26,582 nt of DNA from DATLNF01 sp035536235 (GTDB lineage: Bacteria; Actinomycetota; Actinomycetes; BP-191). The stretch is from NCBI GenBank assembly GCA_035536235.1, contig DATLOQ010000058.1, positions 1-26,582 on the forward strand, in the 5' to 3' direction. The notes under the pieces were generated by a model, which was given only the letters and a program-made list of their open reading frames with translations, searched no databases and was not told where the DNA came from. The first letter of the stretch is position 1, and each line of letters starts with the position of its first letter. Positions 23,783 through 26,582 of this stretch are shown one piece after another. Made by a program: the position numbers and the translations under genes.

Positions 23783-25111
23783 TCAGCCCAGAGTGCGGCG
23801 GACGACATCGGCGATCTGCTCGGCGTGACGGGCGGCGGCGGCCGGATCGAGCGCCTCCACCATGACCCGGACGAGCTGCTCGGTGCCCGAAGGTCGGACG
23901 AGCACCCGCCCCGCGTCGCCGAGCTCCGTTCTCGCTGATGACACCGCTGCCGCGACGTCGGCCGAGGAGTCCAGCTGCGTGCGGTCGCGCACCGGCACGT
24001 TCAGCATGACCTGCGGCAGCCGGGTCATGACCGAGGCGAGCTCGGCCAGCGTCCGTCCCGTCTCGGCCATCCGCTCGAGCAGTCGCAGGGCAGTGAGCGG
24101 GCCGTCCCCCGTGCAGAGCCGGTCGCCGAAGATGACGTGGCCGGACTGCTCACCCCCCAGTGTGTAGTCGCCGGCGCGCATGGCCTCCAGGACGTAGCGG
24201 TCACCCACTGCCGTCTCGACGCACCGAATCCCGCACTCCGTCATCGCGAGGCGAAAGCCGAGGTTCGCCATCACCGTCGTGACCACCGTGTCGTGGGCCA
24301 ACCGGTTGTGCTCGAGCGCAGCCACAGCACACACCGCCAGGATCGCGTCGCCGTCGACCACAGCACCAGTGGCGTCGACTGCGAGACAGCGGTCGGCGTC
24401 GCCGTCGTGGGCGATCCCGATGTCGGCACCCCGGGTGCGCACCTCGGCGATGAGCCCCTCCAGGTGGGTGGAGCCCACGCCGTCGTTGATGTTGAGCCCG
24501 TCCGGCTCGGCGTTGATGGCCGTGACCTCCGCGCCGGCGCGGCGCATCGCCTCAGGAGCCGCGACCGACGCCGCCCCATGCGCACAGTCGACGACCACCC
24601 GCAAGCCGGCCAGCGAGCAGCTGACGGAGGCGACCAGGTGCTCGACGTAACGGTCCAGCGCGTCGATCGCCCGGACCCGGCCGACTTCTCCTCCACTGGG
24701 CCGCTCCCACGGCGCGTCCAGGCCGGCCTCGATCGCATCCTCGGTGTCGTCCGAGAGCTTGTAGCCGGAGCGATCGAAGAGCTTGACGCCGTTGTCCGGC
24801 ATCGGGTTGTGGCTGGCGGAGAGCATGACGCCGAAGTCGGCGCCCAGCTCGCCCGTCAGGAAGGCAACCGCAGGAGTGGGTAGAACGCCGACCCGCAGCA
24901 CGTCCGCGCCGGCCGAAGCCAGGCCGGCAACCACTGCCGCCTCCAACAGCTCCCCGCTGACCCGCGGGTCACGCCCCACGACGACAGAGGCCCGCACAAC
25001 GGAGGGGGCAAGCACTCGAACCGCAGACTGCGCGAGAGCAAGCACGAGCTCCGGCGTCAGGTCAGCATTCGCCCGGCCACGAACCCCATCGGTACCGAAC
25101 AGCCGGCCCAA
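23783..25111 (-). CDS. glmM: Phosphoglucosamine mutase GlmM
   Basis: GlmM converts glucosamine-6-phosphate to glucosamine-1-phosphate in UDP-GlcNAc synthesis, using a phosphoserine. The 442-residue protein has the N-terminal MGRLFGTDGVRG, the active serine in LSASHNPMPDNG (S100), the metal loop HDGDADR (D236, D238, D240), the sugar-binding GGEQSGH and the phosphate-binding RPSGTEQLVRVM. The start is a TTG at 25111 (the family's MGRLFGTDG), without a clear ribosome site, 10 nt after rpsI, so translational coupling to rpsI is likely. The stop is 1 nt from the stop of the converging cyclase-ATPase gene, leaving no room for a terminator. In many actinomycetes glmM and glmS are close neighbours; here the cyclase gene separates them. 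Confidence 0.98.
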   Translation of the reverse strand: MGRLFGTDGVRGRANADLTPELVLALAQSAVRVLAPSVVRASVVVGRDPRVSGELLEAAVVAGLASAGADVLRVGVLPTPAVAFLTGELGADFGVMLSASHNPMPDNGVKLFDRSGYKLSDDTEDAIEAGLDAPWERPSGGEVGRVRAIDALDRYVEHLVASVSCSLAGLRVVVDCAHGAASVAAPEAMRRAGAEVTAINAEPDGLNINDGVGSTHLEGLIAEVRTRGADIGIAHDGDADRCLAVDATGAVVDGDAILAVCAVAALEHNRLAHDTVVTTVMANLGFRLAMTECGIRCVETAVGDRYVLEAMRAGDYTLGGEQSGHVIFGDRLCTGDGPLTALRLLERMAETGRTLAELASVMTRLPQVMLNVPVRDRTQLDSSADVAAAVSSARTELGDAGRVLVRPSGTEQLVRVMVEALDPAAAARHAEQIADVVRRTLG

Positions 25112-25121
25112 GAGAAGCGGG

Positions 25122-25520
25122 TTAGCGCTTGGAGTACTGCGGCGCCTTGCGGGCCTTCTTCAGGCCGTACTTCTTCCGCTCCTTGACCCGCGCGTCCCGG
25201 GTGAGGAAGCCGGCCTTCTTCAGCGCCGGGCGGTCCTCGACCTCGATGGTGATCAGCGCCCGCGCAATGCCCAGGCGCAGTGCGCCGGCCTGCCCGGACG
25301 TACCACCCCCGTGCAGTGTGGCGATGACGTCGTAGTTGCCGGACTTCTCCAGCGTCTTGAATGGGTCGGCCACGAGCTGCTGGTGCACCTTGTTCGGGAA
25401 GTAGTCCTCGAGGGTGCGACCGTTGAGCTTCCACGTGCCGGTGCCAGGGATCAGGCGGACGCGGACGACGGCCTCCTTGCGGCGACCAGTCGCGCGGACC
25501 AGACCTGCGGGCTCGGGCAT
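25122..25520 (-). CDS. rpsI: 30S ribosomal protein S9
   Basis: S9 is a small-subunit protein of the ribosomal head; its C-terminal tail reaches the P-site tRNA. The 132-residue sequence shows TGRRKEAVVRVRL, NGRTLEDYFP, the family core GGGTSGQAGALRLGIARAL, and the C-terminus RDARVKERKKYGLKKARKAPQYSKR ending KR, as required for tRNA contact. The ATG at 25520 has a GAAAGG ribosome site 7 nt upstream. It follows rplM by 53 nt and is cotranscribed from the rplM promoter; glmM follows after 10 nt. The rplM-rpsI pair is nearly universal in bacteria. Confidence 0.99.
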   Translation of the reverse strand: MPEPAGLVRATGRRKEAVVRVRLIPGTGTWKLNGRTLEDYFPNKVHQQLVADPFKTLEKSGNYDVIATLHGGGTSGQAGALRLGIARALITIEVEDRPALKKAGFLTRDARVKERKKYGLKKARKAPQYSKR

Positions 25521-25573
25521 GTCGTGCCTTTCAGACAGGGGAGAAGCGGAAAGTGGGTGGAGGTCGGCCAGTG

Positions 25574-26017
25574 CTACTGAGCGACCTGGGTCAGCTCGTA
25601 GGGCACCGGCATCTGCGCGGCGTGCGGGTGGTCAGGGCCGTCGTAGACCTTGAGCTTGGACATCATCTGCCGGCCCAGGGAGTTGTGCGGAATCATCCCC
25701 TTCACCGCCTTCTCGACGGCGAACTTAGGCCGGGTGGCGAGCAGCTCGGTGTAGGACGTCGACCGCAGCCCGCCGGGATATCCGGAGTGCCGGAAGTAGT
25801 TCTTCTGCGCCGCCTTGTTGCCGGTCAGCGCCACCTTCGCCGCGTTGACGATGATGACGAAGTCGCCGGTGTCGACGTGCGGGGCGTAGATCGGCTTGTG
25901 CTTGCCGCGTAGCAGCTTGGCGGTCTGGCTGGCCAGCCGGCCCAGGACGATGTCCGTGGCGTCGATGACGTGCCACTGACGTTGTACGTCGGAAGCCTTC
26001 GGGGAGAACGTACGCAC
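25574..26017 (-). CDS. rplM: 50S ribosomal protein L13
   Basis: L13 is an early-assembling large-subunit protein. The 147-residue protein is the standard length and shows WHVIDATDIVLGRLAS, HVDTGDFVIIVNAAKV, YFRHSGYPGGLR, AVKGMIPHNSLGRQM and LKVYDGPDHPHAAQMP. The start is a GTG at 26017 (MRTFSPK), with AGGG upstream; the frame is open upstream but into non-conserved leader sequence. It is the first gene of the rplM-rpsI(-glmM) unit. The leader of about 95 nt carries a strong hairpin. In E. coli the L13 leader is controlled by L13 itself and Firmicutes have an L13 leader RNA; whether this hairpin has that role is unknown. Confidence 0.99.
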   Translation of the reverse strand: MRTFSPKASDVQRQWHVIDATDIVLGRLASQTAKLLRGKHKPIYAPHVDTGDFVIIVNAAKVALTGNKAAQKNYFRHSGYPGGLRSTSYTELLATRPKFAVEKAVKGMIPHNSLGRQMMSKLKVYDGPDHPHAAQMPVPYELTQVAQ

Positions 26018-26043
26018 GGTGCTGCCCTGTCTGCTCGCTCGTT

Positions 26044-26063
26044 CCGGTGCGCCCGCGCACCGG
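26044..26063 (-). other. Perfect hairpin in the rplM 5' leader
   Basis: The arms CCGGTGCGC (26044-26052) and GCGCACCGG (26055-26063) are fully complementary around 2 nt, so the actual RNA loop would open a base pair or two. It lies in the predicted rplM leader, about 27 nt before the start codon and about 45 nt after the predicted transcription start. It is too GC-rich and lacks a U-tract for a terminator. A role in feedback by L13 or in mRNA stability is inference. Confidence 0.6.
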
Positions 26064-26116
26064 ATTCGGCGACGGGCGTGAGCGCAGGGCAAAACCACTG
26101 CGCGCAACGACCCAGC

Positions 26117-26146
26117 AGCATACCGACCCGTCCCGCGCAGGGTCAA
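26117..26146 (-). promoter_or_regulatory. rplM-rpsI promoter, -35 TTGACC / -10 TATGCT
   Basis: TTGACC (26146-26141) and TATGCT (26122-26117) are separated by 18 nt on the minus strand, near the ideal spacing for a vegetative sigma factor. The predicted start is near 26110, giving a leader of about 93 nt. The -35 box contains the TGA stop codon of the gene upstream (26145-26143), the same arrangement as at the groES promoter. Confidence 0.8.
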
Positions 26147-26582
26147 AGCCCCGGGATGACCTCCGGCTCGGTCGGGTCCCCGGACTGGGCGCGCCGCACG
26201 CCCGCAGCGGTCGATACAGCGCCCCCCGCGACGAGCGCTGCGCCAGCGAGGAGAGCGCGGGGGAGGTCAACTGCGGGACCGCTGTCGCTGAGCCTGGTTC
26301 GGACCTGCTTTGTCGGGGCGACCTGAGGCCCCCCCACCACCGGCCGCCGCTCCTTGGTGCCGAGCACCGAAGCACTAGGTGAGGGACTGGAAGACCCTGT
26401 CGGCAGCGGGCTGCTGATGACCGTCGCGGCGACGTCTGGGGAAGCGGTCGGCGAGATGCTCGGCGGCGGGGCCGACGTGGGCGGGGCCGACGTGGGCGGG
26501 GCCGACGTGGGCGGGGCCGACGTGGGCGGGGCCGACGTGGGCGGGGCCGACGTGGGCGGGGCCGACGTGGGCGGGGCCGACG
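26143..26582 (-). CDS. Pro/Ser/Thr-rich membrane-anchored protein (partial, C-terminal part)
   Basis: An open frame on the minus strand enters from the right edge and ends in TGA at 26143; the start is outside the window. It reads a pentapeptide repeat of Ala-Pro-Pro-Thr-Ser (at least 7 copies), then a Pro/Ser/Thr/Ala-rich stretch ending SPSPSASVLGTKERRPVV, a basic region, and then a hydrophobic segment (LLAGAALVAGGAVSTAAGV) followed by a short charged tail. This looks like an extracellular stalk plus C-terminal membrane anchor. I cannot name the family. In some actinomycetes type VII secretion genes, including a mycosin-type protease with a Pro-rich linker and C-terminal membrane segment, lie upstream of rplM; that is only a suggestion. 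It is the first gene upstream of the rplM promoter and overlaps it. Confidence 0.7.
   Translation of the reverse strand, partial: SAPPTSAPPTSAPPTSAPPTSAPPTSAPPTSAPPTSAPPPSISPTASPDVAATVISSPLPTGSSSPSPSASVLGTKERRPVVGGPQVAPTKQVRTRLSDSGPAVDLPRALLAGAALVAGGAVSTAAGVRRAQSGDPTEPEVIPGL
26471..26582. repeat. 15-bp tandem repeat, at least 7.5 copies
   Basis: The unit GCCGACGTGGGCGGG is repeated with no mismatch from 26471 to the window edge (seven full copies plus 7 bases). Being a multiple of three, it keeps the minus-strand frame and encodes the repeated pentapeptide of the partial gene. It is perfectly conserved between copies, which suggests recent expansion and likely length variation among strains. 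The true copy number is unknown because the window ends inside it. Confidence 0.97.

Noticed and set aside
26471..26582. CRISPR-like or satellite array
   Set aside because: The units are 15 bp, directly adjacent without spacers, and keep an open reading frame, so this is a coding tandem repeat.

Overview
This window comes from a high-GC Gram-positive chromosome, almost certainly an actinomycete. GC-rich codon use, frequent GTG/TTG starts and the backbone gene order rplM-rpsI-glmM / glmS-acpS-nnrD-alr-hydrolase-tsaE / tsaB-rimI-tsaD / groES-groEL all point to Actinomycetota. I cannot place it in an order or family. No tRNA, rRNA, IS element or CRISPR array was seen.

Layout, right to left, because most genes are on the minus strand. 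The right edge holds the 3' part of an unknown Pro/Ser/Thr-rich, membrane-anchored protein with a 15-bp tandem repeat. Its stop codon lies inside the -35 box of a strong rplM-rpsI promoter. glmM follows rpsI after 10 nt. A plus-strand gene for a class III nucleotidyl cyclase-like/STAND ATPase protein then separates glmM from glmS. From glmS a compact minus-strand run continues through acpS, nnrD, alr, an alpha/beta hydrolase and tsaE. Next comes an AMP-forming acyl-CoA ligase (minus), which converges on and overlaps a plus-strand bioA-bioF-bioD operon. Divergent from bioA, tsaB-rimI-tsaD and a small ABM-fold gene form a tightly overlapping minus-strand operon. After a 114-nt gap comes a two-gene copper module: a lipoprotein with two cupredoxin domains, and a very large, membrane-anchored, six-domain multicopper oxidase. 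The window ends with groES and the 5' part of groEL, behind a textbook promoter and a perfect CIRCE (HrcA) operator.

The backbone genes serve cell-wall precursor supply (GlmM, GlmS, Alr), carrier-protein activation (AcpS), NAD(P)HX repair (NnrD), tRNA t6A modification (TsaB/D/E), ribosomal protein synthesis/acetylation (S9, L13, RimI) and protein folding (GroES/EL). Three modules look inserted into this backbone: the cyclase-ATPase, the biotin operon with the acyl-CoA ligase, and the copper-oxidase module with the ABM gene.

The most unusual object is the multicopper oxidase. It consists of three two-domain repeats, and only one set of copper sites survives. The type 1 and L3/L4-like motifs lie in the first repeat, before the L1/L2-like motifs in the second. 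This is the reverse of the usual order and looks like a circular permutation of a ceruloplasmin-type ring. Its start codon is also doubtful: a CTG overlapping the upstream stop gives a far better signal peptide than the only nearby GTG.
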